This document shows, one piece after another, positions 33,600 through 45,165 of a stretch of DNA of 64,000 bases. Source of the DNA: Pseudisothecium myosuroides (taxonomy: Eukaryota > Streptophyta > Bryopsida > Hypnales > Lembophyllaceae); contig OX637293.1 in assembly GCA_951799445.1 (NCBI GenBank), forward strand, positions 4,278,001 through 4,342,000. Reading direction: 5' to 3'. Positions within the stretch are counted from its first letter, which is position 1, and each line of letters begins with the position of its first letter. The notes below the pieces were generated by a model. The model saw nothing but the letters and a program-made list of their open reading frames with translations. It was not told the DNA's origin and ran no database searches. The position numbers and the translations under genes were made by a program.

Positions 33600-34640
33600 A
33601 AGGCAGCTTCAAGCCTACTAGTGTAGCCCCGTGTCGTTGCCACAATCAAAACAAAAGTAGAAGTCATTTTTAAAACCAAAAATAACTCGAAAATCCATAA
33701 CTTCTCCACTGTAGGTCCAAACACCACAAAACAAAGCCCGTGCACCCCTCCTCGTTGAGCGTTTCCCAATGGTACCAAAAACGTGACAAATTGACACACG
33801 GTTCAAAAGATACATAATTTAGCATAATTTAGTAATTTTTAAGAACAAAAAATAACTCAAAAATACATAACTTTCCCCCCGTAGGTCGGAATGCCACAAA
33901 ACCAAGCCCTTGCACCCCTCCTCGCCGAGGGCTTTCCAATGGTACCAAGCACGTGACCGGGGGACGCGCGGTCCGGGAAATCTCGACGTGACAAACAAAC
34001 AAAACAAAACAAACAAACAACATGTCTTAAGGTATGGATAGAGAAAAGGCGGGTAAGGTAGGAGGCTCGAACTCCAACTGGGCATTAAAAGCGAACATGA
34101 CTCATAGGTACATTTTGCTTTCTTCAATGTACCAACTATGCACATTTCAGGAGGTGGACGTTTTTGATGACCACAAATGACCACTTTTTTCCAACTTCAA
34201 AAATGTGTAACTAATTCCACAAAGGTCCAAAAAATATGAAACAACTTGGGTTAGATGTCAATTCCACTTGTCTTTCAAAGAAAATTTACTTCAAGTTGTT
34301 TTACCTCCCCAAAATTCAGTTTCAACACTTAGATGGTTGCTTTATGGACCTCCTACCTTAAATGTGTTTAAAAATGCCAGACTATAATCATGGCCTTGCA
34401 CACCGGTGCCACAATGTTTCGAAAACCTCACTTCATTTGTCGTGCAAAGCCAACTCATACAAAAATTGCATACAAAAATTACATGCTTAAAATTTTATGC
34501 TCATAATTGGCCTCCTTCAATTGAAGTCTCCAAAATGAAGGAGCCCAAAAACTCATAACCTTCTTGAAAGAAAGGCCACACAACCATTGGTTTGACACCC
34601 CCCCCCCCCAAAAAAAAAAAATTGGTCCCTCCTGTAATGA
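33600..34640. repeat. Dispersed repeat family R, copy 1 (internally dimeric)
   Basis: Two related units of about 170 bp share CATAACTT(T/C)(C/T)CC, GTAGGTC, CACCCCTCCTCG and CCAATGGTACCAA words, and are followed by a CAAA-rich run (33990-34022). The first part is inverted relative to 43360-43765, and the later part (34360-34580) inverted relative to 44340-44560. No TIRs or coding frames were identified. The several ORFs here are antisense readings of the repeat. Confidence 0.6.
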
Positions 34641-35928
34641 CAATCGTTTTTTGTTTTTTTTCATTTTTTATGAAGTGCAAAAGTGGCAATATAAAATGTT
34701 ATAGTGGTGCTCCAAATTTCAACATTCATCCACATATTGGATAGAAATATCACATTAGGACATATCACACGTCCATAATTTTGTTTTCATTCACAATCTA
34801 GCGATTTCATCTAAGATTTTTTTTAACTCAATTTTTTGGAGAAGAAATTCACGTTTTGTTGCCAGTTTCAGCTAATTTATTTTTATCTAGTGCTATTGAG
34901 AAAGCAAAAAAATCAAAAAATCATAGATAGTTAAAGGAAAATGTCACTCTTTTTTATATAGGGAACACACTTAGAATCCAATTGGTTTATGGACCTCCTA
35001 CCTTATACTATAGCTCCAACCAATTTAACAATGTAAGAATGCAGCCCCCCATGACCAAGATAGTCACCAAAATTCTCTGTTTATTCAACCAATAGGCGCA
35101 TTCTCTTTTTCCACAGTTAACAATGAAGTCATCTATCGGATCACTCTGGTCCACAACATCCTTACGGAATTAATCTCTAAGGTTCTTGATTTTTTTCTCT
35201 CGCAAAAGTGTTAAAAAACACCACTTTCTAGTGTGTTGAGAATGACGGAAATACAATAACATTATTCAAACATTTAACTATACACATTTGTACTACACTA
35301 CTACTGGAGTTTGTAGAAAAAAATTCATCCAATTTAATTGTATAGATTGCAAGATTATAATGTTTGAAGATAGAAGAAAATAAATTTTGGGCCCTAACCA
35401 ATAGAGCCAATATAGTTTGATTCCACTTTGTAGAGAAGGAGGTACTATCCAACTTTGGACCACCGAGTAGGTAGTAATGATATTTACTTGCATGCCAAGT
35501 TTTCAAAGATAATAGAAATGTCTAATATCACCAAAAAAAACTTGTACTAAGTGGATGTTTAAAAAAAACAAAACTAGATAGTACATTGAGTAAAAATTGG
35601 ATTTTTTCCATTTCAACCATATATTATTTTCCTACACTATTACGAAAATGTTTGGAAAAAATTTAGCCCATTTGACTTCATAGATTGCAAGATATACGCA
35701 TTCAATGTTAATGGGAAAAAAATTGTATAGTTTGCCTAATTGCTTGTTTGACTATTTGCCTTTTCTATTAGCATGTTGCCCCATGTTGCTCCTAAATTTT
35801 TGAATTCCATAACTTTTGATTTGAGCATTTGAGTGGAAGAACTTGGGAAACTTATAGAAATGTGCACATTTGATAAAAATTTGCTTTCATCCACTCATAA
35901 TTGACTTTATATGAATCTATCCAAGCTT
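34641..35928. other. AT-rich spacer, no gene seen
   Basis: A C12/A12 homopolymer pair sits just upstream near 34601-34620. The ORFs at 35228-35506 lack any recognisable motif. Confidence 0.45.
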
Positions 35929-35932
35929 TTAA

Positions 35933-36515
35933 CCCCTACAAGACCACGAGTGCAAATTTTGAACAAAAAATGAACAAAAAAACATCCCAAATCTACATAT
36001 ATATATTTATTTATTTATTTATTTTCATCTATCATTTTTTTAAAATATTCTTGTGTTAGTTCTTTAATATTTGTATGGTATAGATTACAAATCATTTTGT
36101 TTTGCAAATATTCTATAATTTGAAAGGTATTGGTAGGTTTGGCTTCAAAAAGTAACTTTTTCAATTCAAAAAAAAGCCCTTCAAAAATGACTTGAATCAA
36201 AAAATAAAATAAAATTCTTTAAAAATTTCTATGATTAGAATTCAACATTTTGAACTTATAAGAAAAACATTCTTGTAAATATCATAAATATTCAATCTCC
36301 AACAAAGTTTAGAAGAAATTTTCAATTTCTGGCATTAAATTTTATTGTAAAATGTTGGTTTGTATATTTATTGATCTAATTGTATGGATGTGATCTATAA
36401 ATCATATTTTACAACTATTATTTGAGAATTATCATTAAAATATTGTTCTAAGTTGCATTTTATATTAGATCTTCATAATTTTGGAAATCTTCACACCTCT
36501 TTGGTCCTTTAGGGG
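35933..36515. mobile_element. TTAA element, 583 bp
   Basis: TTAA at 35929-35932 and 36516-36519; starts CCCCTACAAGACCACG and ends TGGTCCTTTAGGGG. A deleted or distinct subfamily with a different interior from the 935-bp copies. A further orphan end (CTTTAGGGGTTAA) lies at about 36544. Confidence 0.7.
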
Positions 36516-36519
36516 TTAA

Positions 36520-37238
36520 GAAACTCCATGGGAGCTCAAAAAACTTTAGGGGTTAAATGTTGGTATAAATTAATAGTCCATTCATCTTGGATTTGACACC
36601 ATGCGTCGAGGGCAAGAATGCAAGATTGAATGACTTCTCCACTATCTATGATTTTAAAATGAACTATAATAACCACACCTAGTATTGTCCCATGGACAAT
36701 CTTGAGCATGGGTTGTATAATCAAATTATCTTTATTTTTGTTGATCTTATTAGTAATTGAAAAAAGTCTTTTTGTCTCATAGTGGGTATGATTTGTCCAT
36801 CACATAAATAATTTATGATTTTTCAAAGTGTTGATGATGGATGTACATAAGACCAACCATAAACTCTCATGTTCAATGAGTCTGTTCCAAGCAAATACAT
36901 TTATCACAACTAAGTTGTAATTACATGTACTTACCTTAGAAGATTTTCAAAAATGAAACCTTTTTTTGGAATTACGTTTAAAAATAAATAAAATTGAATT
37001 TTTATTTTTTATATTTATGAGGTTGGTAATGTAATCAATGGGAATGATCTATGTTATCATGGTTAGTAGTAGATGATGGTTAGTTACATGAACTCAAAGT
37101 TGACATTGGTACCTATAATAAGTATAATATTTAATCCTTAAATGAGATTACAAGTCTAAAGGGTGTTTTCAAGGCCAATATTTTTTTTGTTTTTGCTTTA
37201 AAATGTAATTGAGCTCAACTAAAGAAATGAAACATCAA
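36520..37238. other. AT-rich spacer, no gene seen
   Basis: Nothing beyond the orphan TTAA-element end near 36544. Confidence 0.4.
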
Positions 37239-37242
37239 CAAT

Positions 37243-38324
37243 GGGTGATTGCACGAAACACCTGTACTATTGGTTGCGTTTTTTTTTGGACCGCTATAAC
37301 TTTTGCTATAACTTTTGATTTATAGGTTCAATGCCAAAACCAAAAAAACGCTTTGTAGATGTCCTAATTGTAATTGTATCCCTTATTTTTCAGAAATTAA
37401 AAAAAATCAATTTATATTTAAAATTCAATTTTGTTAATTTGTCACACTTTGACATTTAGGGATTTTTAGTACTATTGAGCGGTTTAAATTAATGATTTTC
37501 AGTTGAAATTTCTATGGTATATTCTCCTAGTAGGTAGACATCTTTCTGCTAAAGATCATTTTAAAATACATTAGTTTATACCCTCCACAGTTGTGCAAGT
37601 AGGCCTCCCTTGCGCGCGCACTTGTGAACAGTAGAAATAGTTTTTACTTCATTTTTTTTGGTCAAATCTCATCACCAAGAAGTCCTCCCAAATGGCCAAT
37701 TTTTAATTTTGTTCAAAATTGTTTTTTCTATTTTCTACAAATTAAAATGTCGAAGGGTGTATTTTCCTCTTCGCTAGAGTAGTCTGCAGAATTGTTCCAG
37801 AAAATACATTCTTCGACATTTTAATTTGTAGAAAATAGAAAAAAAAATTTTGAACAAAACTAAAAACTGGCCATTTGGGAGGACTTCTTGGTGATGAGAT
37901 TTGACCAAAAAAAATGAAGTAAAAACTATTTCTACTGTTCACAAGTGCGTGCGCAAGGGAGGCCTACTTGCACAACTGTGGAGGGTATAAAATAATGTAT
38001 TTTTAAATGATCTTTGGCAGGAAGATGTCTACCTAATAGGGGAATATACCATAGAAATTTCAACTGAAAATCATTAATTTCAACTGCTCAATAGTACTAA
38101 AAACCTCTAAACGTCAAAGTGTGACAAATTAACAAAATTGAATTTTAAATATAATTTTTTTTTTTTTAATTTCTGAAAAATAAGGGATACAATTACAATC
38201 AGGACATCTATGAAGCGTTTTTTTGGTTTTGGCATTGAACCTATAAATCAAAAGTTATAGCAAAAGTTATAGCGGTCCAAAAAAAAACGCAACCAGACAG
38301 TACAAGTGTTTCGTGCAATCACCC
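37243..38324. mobile_element. Foldback element, 1.08 kb, 4-bp TSD
   Basis: Two arms of about 520 bp are near-perfect inverted copies (37243 to about 37757, and about 37799 to 38324) around a loop of about 40 bp. The ends are GGGTGATTGCACGAAACAC and its inverse. Flanked by CAAT on both sides (37239-37242; 38325-38328). Each arm is homologous to the single-arm element at 26602-27324. It would form a very long hairpin RNA if transcribed, a natural small-RNA source. The 66-codon minus ORF spanning the loop is an artefact. Confidence 0.85.
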
Positions 38325-38328
38325 CAAT

Positions 38329-38504
38329 ATGTTTTTATTCCATTTTTTATTTTTCAAAAATGATAAAAATTGAATATTTCTGGTTCTTTGAAATCAACAA
38401 ATGGAATTCGAACATACAATGCAAGTAAATTGTTTTTGTTAACTTCTCGTAATATAAACTCAAGAAGTACACTAATTATCTTGTAACATTCATATTCATA
38501 TTCA

Positions 38505-38536
<32 letters not shown>

Positions 38537-39170
38537 GACATGCTATATTAAATGGTTTCTGGTCACTCTAATTTTTCAATGAAATTATTTAGAAAAATAA
38601 TATAAGTTTCATTTTTATGTTTTAAAGTATAAATAGATCAAAAAAATACAAAATACAAATGAAAAAAATACTAGAAAAATGCAAAGTTTTGAAATATATG
38701 ATTCTACTTAAGAAGTTTAAGAAGTTTAAGCGGCTAATGACATGGTTTGTCATTTATTTTTTTTAATAGCCAAGAAGCCATAAATGGCATCATCCTTTTG
38801 GCATTTTTGAGGAATTCACGTAGAGATTTTTTACAAAACTCGTGAAGTTCAAGGCATGGAATCCTTTGTTTCTCTTTAATTGAGGCTTTTTTCATTGTAG
38901 AAAATCTTGAATGCAAGCTTTCCCATTAATTCTAAGCCACTGTAACAGTGGCACTATAGAAAGACCTCCATCTTGATCTTTATTCAAGAATATTATACCA
39001 CCATACAAGAAAGAAGGTTAGATTCGGCAGAGAGGTGTCAAAATGGAATTTCCTCGTCAAATTTTGACAAGGTGTACATAACCTTGCACCAATCACTATA
39101 TACCATGTGGCAATTTTCGACAAAAATTACTTAATTTATGTTGAATCTAACCTTCACTTAGGGTAAGGTC
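38329..39170. other. AT-rich spacer with (ATT)n
   Basis: (ATT)n at 38505-38535. The 60-codon minus ORF at 38734-38916 has no recognised motif. No gene called. Confidence 0.5.
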
Positions 39171-39174
39171 ACTT

Positions 39175-39300
39175 GTGATCTTGGCTTAGTGACTTTGACC
39201 TTGGTACACTAGTGAGGTGGTCAAGGGTTCAAAACCGGGCGTTGGTACGGTGCTTACTACCATAGTCCACCCAACTAAGGGGGGGGGGATAATTACTTTG
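39175..39300 (+). mobile_element. Possible tRNA-derived SINE
   Basis: TGGCTTAGTGA at 39182-39192 resembles an RNA polymerase III A box and GGTTCAAAACC at 39226-39236 resembles a B box, spaced about 34 bp apart as in tRNA promoters. No cloverleaf folds convincingly, so it is not a tRNA gene. The 3' end and TSD were not found. Confidence 0.35.
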
Positions 39301-39639
39301 TCGTCATATGTGAATATGAAAATTTCTCTAGGAAAGGAACATTGTCAATTCTTTATTACATTACCTACCTCCTAATCGAGGCATCAAGGATAAAATTTGT
39401 CATTCCCAATAGACACTTCATTCATGCCGGTCTTTCATATCAAAGTTACTTTTCTTCTTCTTCACTTAAAATATTGCTCTGAATTATTCTATATATATAC
39501 TATTTTCAACCAACATAAAAATGATTCTCCTTCAAATATGATGGCATAAGAAAGTTCCGAGTTTAAATTATACTTTCCATGACATGATTAATCAAAATGG
39601 TCATTTTGAAAACAATAAGTTTTTATCCTTAAAAGAGTA

Positions 39640-39973
39640 AAGGGTTTGTTTCAAGCGGGAGTGTGCTATACTGTACTATACAATACAATATATGCCACAG
39701 ATCTCTCCAGTCACGTAGGAAATTAAGAAGAAGTTGTCCCGGCCATTTGGAGGGAATGGAGCGCTTGAGTTGACATTGCTTGGTGAGGAGTTGGCGTTCC
39801 AAGGATGTCGAATAGGCTAACAACTGATGCCCAGTGTCCCATTGCCAAAGTCCAGGGTCAAACTTCAAAGATAGAATATCGCCAGAGTAGAAAAGAGAAG
39901 GAGCCCCACCACACTTCTTGCGAAATTCAAGAGCTCTCAAAAAGAAGTGGCGTTTATGTGGTCCGTATAGCAC
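39640..39973 (-). pseudogene. LINE fragment, inverted 5' part
   Basis: The minus strand encodes a LINE ORF2 region C-terminal to the RT: FFLRALEFRKKCGGAPSLFY, GDILSLKFDPGLWQW, then KRSIPSKWPGQLLLNFL and DWRDLWH. This matches, from memory of plant LINEs, the stretch just before the zinc-knuckle (zf-RVT) domain. It is directly abutted by the downstream part in opposite orientation, the layout produced by twin priming. Inactive and 5'-truncated. Confidence 0.6.
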
Positions 39974-40238
39974 AACGCGGTGGCGGTCCATTCGTGGAGA
40001 GTACGTATCAACCCAATTATTGACGTCAGGTGTAATTGTTGTATAGACAATGTTGAGGAAACTTCGATACACAAGTTCTACCAATGTTCTCAAGCTCAAG
40101 AGATGTGGGAGTATGCACAGTCAATTCTCTATCACATACGGGGGGAACAACAGGTTATGGGACCTCACAGCCGGTTTAGTTCAACCCAATGTATCTTCGG
40201 CACTAAGCTTTCATGTAGATTGTATGACCTTAAGACTA
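39974..40238 (+). pseudogene. LINE zf-RVT fragment, plus strand, cut by CACTA 2
   Basis: Encodes HNAVAVHSWRVRINPIIDVR, then CNCC, ETSIHKFYQC and AQEMWEYAQSILYHI, the Cys/His pattern of the LINE zf-RVT domain. The frame continues through TQCIFGTKL to RLYDLKT, where the CACTA inserts. Joined to 42514 it reads LKTIWTLLRGQ, so the coding continues after the insertion. Confidence 0.65.
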
Positions 40239-40792
40239 CACTACTAGAGAATTCAGTGTCCGATTCAACAAGAAAATCAAGAAATATATGTTAATTTGGA
40301 CAGTGGATTAGGACATTTTGATTCGGACAAAAATCAACACTTCTATATTGATTTTATATCTTGATTCGGTCACAGTGAAAAAATTATTATTATTATTCAA
40401 TAATTTGCCACGTAAGCTGCCACATAGGCTGAACGTGCCACGCAGGCAAGACTGCCACGTCACTAGAACGGCCAAACGGATTAGATTGCCATGTCAGCAA
40501 TCAACAAATTGATATTAAATAATTAATTAAAGTTTCCAAATTAAATTCTTAAAGTTAACTTTAAAAAATCCAGTATTATACTCAAAATAATTCAATAAAT
40601 ATATACTACTATAGAGCTTCGAATGCCAAAATCCATCACTACATTCCAAATAATTCAACATATATTCCAATTTAACTTTGAATGTAGCTTACCTTGGTAT
40701 TTGAAGAGAGGGAAAGACAAGGCCTTTATACAAGTGGGGTGGTAGGAGGTAGGACAACCCATATGGGATTTGTAAAGAGTGAGGAATAGTAG

Positions 40793-41235
40793 GAGCTCAA
40801 CCGCTCATACTTAAGTCAAAAGTAGGAATTGTGGTTTAAGTAGAATTTCAGACCTCATTTAGGCATTGTAGAATTACTTTTTTCAAAAAACTTTGAACTA
40901 AGTTATTGTAGAAAATGAATCTAAATTTCATCTCCAAAAATCCGTTTGAGATTTGAAGTCTTCAATTAAAAGTTATGGACAAATTTGAGAGAGGGGTTAG
41001 AAGGGACATTTTTTTTAACAATTTCAAACACCCACTTTGAAATTTGTCCATAACTTTTGATTGGAGGCTTGAAACATCAAACGGTTTTTTGCAAATGAAA
41101 TTTGGCTTGATTTCACAACTTTTTTTAGTTCAAAAAGCTTTGAAAAAAGATATTCTACTATGACAAAATGAGGTTTGAACTTCTACTTTGCACACAATTC
41201 CTACATTTTGACAATGAGCGGTCAAGCTTTCATCT
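40793..41235. mobile_element. Foldback MITE inside CACTA 2
   Basis: Inverted arms: GAGCTCAACCGCTCAT with AGGAATTGTG on the left, and the inverse on the right (CACAATTCCTAC, ATGAGCGGTCAAGC). The inner arms include TTATGGACAAATTTGAGA against its complement. Hairpin of about 440 bp. Confidence 0.55.
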
Positions 41236-41359
41236 TCAAATTATCCCATATTCTTTGATAATTTATGATGAACAATGGATTTCATTGTAAAAACAACCTA
41301 TCTACTATCATTTTTACTAAATGTCAATGAAAAACGGTGACTCCTAGTAGTAGTTGGGG

Positions 41360-42078
41360 CCACCATATAAATTGCTCTCATAAATTGAGAAACTAGAATT
41401 GTGAAGTGAAAATTGGGCATATTGTTGTACAAAAGGGATTCTACAATTTCACTTAGAATGGACTATACTTAGACCTATTATTATTTGAATGAAATTTTTA
41501 TGTAAAAATAACTTTTTTGTGAAAAGTCAAAATGTCTCATTTCTTTTTATAGGAAGAATATACATCTTGACTAGAATTACATATTATAAGTTCCATGAAT
41601 TTTAAATTTTTATTGATTGAATTTTATGGATTGAAATCTTATTGATTAAAATTTGACCTCAAAATTTTCATTTTTTTATTTTTCATTCCATAGATTGCAA
41701 AAAAATAAAATAAAAATTCAAAATAACATCAAATAACTATATATATCAAAAACATATTTGCAATTTATGGAGTGAAAAATTAAAAAGTCAAATTTTAATC
41801 AATAAGATATCAATCAATAAAAATCGAATATTCATGGATCCTGTAGTATGTGATTCTAGTCAAGATGCACATTCTTCCTATAAAAAGAAATGAGACATTT
41901 TGACTTTTCACAAAAAAATTATTTTTCCATAAAAATTTCATTCAAATAATAATAAGTCTAAATATAATCCATTCTAAGTGAAATTGTACATAAAGGTAGA
42001 ATCCCTTTTATACAACATGTCAAAAATTCTCTTAATATTTCCAATTTCTTAGTTTATTAAAACAATTTATATAGTAGC
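41360..42078. mobile_element. Foldback MITE inside CACTA 2, second
   Basis: Long inverted arms: CACTTAGAATGGACTATA on the left matches the inverse near 41965-41985, and TCATTTCTTTTTATAGGAAG matches the inverse near 41875-41895. Whole unit about 720 bp with an AT-rich centre. Confidence 0.6.
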
Positions 42079-42513
42079 CAATTATTTTTGGGAGTCCCAT
42101 AAGTCCATCACCTTGCCATATAGAATATCTTGATTTTAGATGGTCATTGGACTTTATTTTGGACTTTCCCGCTAATATTGGACATTTTTATTTTTTACAA
42201 AATTTTGATCATTTAATTTTTTGCTGAATTTGACATTTTTTTTTAATTCATTTTATTTATTTTTTGGCATACTTTTAAATAGTTATTTTTGGCTCGCCCT
42301 ATCTTACTATTACAGTATGTAGGAAAATGAAAATGATGTTGAGAGGATTGCCGAATCAACTGAGCAAATTTTTTTTTTGTTCAAATCAACCAAATCATGT
42401 TGATTGATGTTTGGAGGACTGCCAAATCAACAGAGCCCAATTTTTTTTTTTTGGTAATCAACGTAAGTGCATTAATTTTCTGTTGATTAGGGCCCCCTTT
42501 TCTAGAAGTGCCA

Positions 42514-42950
42514 TCTGGACTCTGCTTCGAGGTCAAGTACTATGGATTATATGGATTTCAAGGAATAGTAAGGTGTTTGCCAATACTTCTTGGCCTCGAG
42601 CTAATGGGCAACAAGCTCTATGGGAAGCACTTGTAGATGCAGGTTGTGCGGCGCAAATTAAGGCTCAGTGTGGAGCTCGCCATCATCCCCATCTGTCAGA
42701 TAGGTTCCACAATAGGTTTGAGTGTGTCTGGCTTCAATCCCCCGTCCTTGCTAGTAGGAGGGGAGATAAAGAGGTGTCCTGAAACAAGGTTCGCCCTTCA
42801 GAGTGCTCTTTTTTTTAGTGGCTTTTTGGTTCTCTTCGTGGGCCGGTTTTTTGTGGCTCTCATTGTCCAGCCATCGTGGCTTGGTTGTTGTTCTTTGGTT
42901 TCTTTTAATGCAGTGGGTCTTCCATTTGTTCAAAATAATATACAGTACAA
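42514..42950 (+). pseudogene. LINE C-terminus and 3' tail
   Basis: Continues the LINE frame: IWTLLRGQVLWIIWISRNSK, FANTSWPRANGQQALWEALV and DAGCAAQIK, a conserved C-terminal 'IW..LRG..W..W..RN' region of plant LINEs, then an unconserved stretch to TGA near 42779. What follows is T/G-rich, non-coding and probably 3' UTR. A poly(A) tail and TSD were not clearly found. Confidence 0.6.
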
Positions 42951-43359
42951 TACATCAGGCCTCCAAATTTGAAAGTCCTCAGGCTCACATCTGCCCCTCT
43001 GTTCTGTACCTACGGTGTACACGTGCAGGCTACCATGTCACTCTGGCAACAACTTATAGTCTACAATAATACATGTTTTCTATGTTTTTTGTTACACAAA
43101 TGGGCAAACAAACGGGACAAAAATGAACTGTTCAGTTCGGGTATTGAAATGACTCATGCAAGTTAAGTTACAGTGTGTTTTTGTATGCACGATTTTTTGC
43201 CATTTGGCTACAGCCAAAAGAGTTGGTGATTATTTATAGAGGAATTTATTTTAGGCTGACATAGCCAAAATACTCCTGCAATTTAGCCAAATTTTACCTA
43301 CGTATCACCTAGTTTTGATATAGATATCATGCAAATAACACCCAAGTATCACATCCATA
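42951..43359. other. Spacer, no gene seen
   Basis: Mixed composition. Overlapping ORFs without any recognisable motif. Confidence 0.4.
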
Positions 43360-43765
43360 CCTTAGGTTTGGCTGTTTGTTTTGTTTTGTTTTGTTTGTTT
43401 GTCATGTTGGGATCTCCTGGACCGTGGGTCCTCCGGAGGCGTGCTTGGTACCGTCGGAACACCCTCGGCGAGGAGGGGTGCACGGGCTTGGTTTCGTGGC
43501 ATTGGGACCGATGGTGGAAAAGTTATTGAATTTTGAGTTATTTGGGGATCTTAAAATATACTAAATTATGCTGAATCATGTATCTTTTGAACCATGTGTC
43601 AATTTGCCATGTTTTTGGTATCATTGGGAAGCCCTCAGCGAGGACAGGGCTTTGTTTGGACCTACAATGGAAAAGTTATGACTTTTCGAGTTATTTTTTG
43701 TTCTTGAAATGACTTTTACTTTTGTTTTGGGTGTGGCAACGGCACAGGGCTACACTAGTGAATAT
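43360..43765. repeat. Family R, copy 2 (inverted relative to copy 1)
   Basis: TTTTG-rich run (43376-43402), then CTCGGCGAGGAGGGGTGCAC, then TTGGTATCATTGGGAA, ending GGCTACACTAGTG. It is the inverse of 33610-34040, including the terminal CTAGTGTAGCC. Confidence 0.6.
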
Positions 43766-44149
43766 TAAAGAATGAGCTCCAAAATGATTAAAAAAAAAAG
43801 TGTTCATGTACAGTATTTGGAATTTCAGATATCAGTAGATTGTCCTTGACAGACTGTACGTACTGCTACAGTATCTGGAGGTCTCAATCGTTTCCCTTAA
43901 CTTAATACAGGGGCCAACATCAGTTAATCCTGGCCGTCCCATTTCCCAAGACGAGTCCGGGAACAAAGGATTTGGTTCCACCGAGATACTTTAGCTCAAA
44001 ATCAAACAAGAGATTCTACTGGTTGAGAGCAACTGAAAGGAATTCCAACGGAGGCCCAATTTGGAATGTCCCAAATTCCACTATTCCAGTGATTGAACAC
44101 TCCATAACATTACCGGAATTCAGGAAGGGTGAGTGTTTCCTAGATTAAA
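43766..44149. other. Spacer, no gene seen
   Basis: No motif recognised. Composition is less AT-rich from 43860 to 44100. Confidence 0.4.
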
Positions 44150-44735
44150 AGACACTACTGTTTCCAATATTTTTAGTAATCTCTTAAGATCCAAAAATAA
44201 CTCACAAAATCTATAACTTTCAAATTGTAGGTTCAAATGCCATGAAGCAAAGCCTGTACACCCCTCCTCGCCGAGGACATTCTGATGATACCAAGGACGC
44301 ATTTTTTTTTCCTTCTTCTTCTTCTTCTTCAAACAAATGATTATGTGGCCTTTCTTTCAAGAAGGTTTTGAGTTTCGTGGCTCCTTCATTTTGGGGGTTT
44401 GAATTGAAAGAGGCAAACTTTGAGTATACAATTTTGAATATGTATTTTTTGTATGCAATTTTTGTATATTCTCGCTTTGTACGATGGATGAAATGAGGTT
44501 TTGGAAGCATTGTGGCAATAGTGTGCAGGGCCACCATAATAGTCTAGCATTTTTTAACACATTTATTTCCTTTTTTTCTGTAGGCTTGAAGCTCCCCATT
44601 TTTTTTGAAGAAATTGGGCATTTAGTTGCCTAAAAAAACACCTTGCAAGGACGACACTGAGGATGCACAGTTTGGGAGATCTCAACGTAACAAAACAAAC
44701 AAACAAACAAACAAACAAATAGCCAAACTTAAGGT
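44150..44735. repeat. Family R, copy 3, with (TTC)n and (CAAA)n
   Basis: CACCCCTCCTCGCCGAGGAC near 44258, a TTC run at 44312-44332, a segment inverse to 34360-34580, then (CAAA)n at 44693-44727. Confidence 0.55.
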
Positions 44736-45161
44736 TTGGATTTCTTGTCCGGGCTTGGTCAAAGTTCATTAGATTTCTACATTAAAATATACATTTCAAA
44801 ATTTTCATATTTTTCGTTGGTAGTAATATATGCCTTAAATTTAATCTCATTTTTTCATAATTAAAAATACCAAATTGAATTTTGTACTTTTAAAATTTTT
44901 TTTTTGTGAAAATCATGCTTTAAACAGTATGAATTTTTTAATAAAAATGGAAATAATAGTAACAAACATTATGGGGTAGTTGATGTACTTTTTAGGCTCA
45001 CACCAAGAGAAATTTGATAGAGAAAGTTCAAAAAAAGTGTATTTTGAGCTTTCATGATGCTATCTTCAAAGTGTCATGAAAATTAAAAATTTAGCAATTT
45101 TGTAAAAAAATAAAATGGTATAAAAAGTACATCATTGGAACTACGTTTTTTTAGTTAAGCT
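44736..45161. other. AT-rich spacer, no gene seen
   Basis: Nothing recognisable. Confidence 0.45.
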
Positions 45162-45165
45162 TTAA

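Larger units (their letters stand above)
40239..42510. mobile_element. CACTA DNA transposon 2, non-autonomous
   Basis: Starts CACTACTAGAGAA and ends with the inverse of CACTTCTAGAAAA, 3-bp flanks CTA and CCA (one mismatch). The insertion point is confirmed by restoration of the LINE reading frame. The left subterminal region (about 40408-40500) carries several GCCACGT/GCCACAT words as in CACTA 1, and 40710-40770 resembles 7456-7510 in CACTA 1. No transposase. It contains two foldback units. Confidence 0.7.

Noticed and set aside
37742..37942. 66-codon minus ORF across the foldback loop
   Set aside because: Spans the hairpin centre; a product of the palindrome, not of coding.
39182..39240. 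tRNA gene
   Set aside because: A and B box-like words are present but no acceptor stem or anticodon arm could be drawn.
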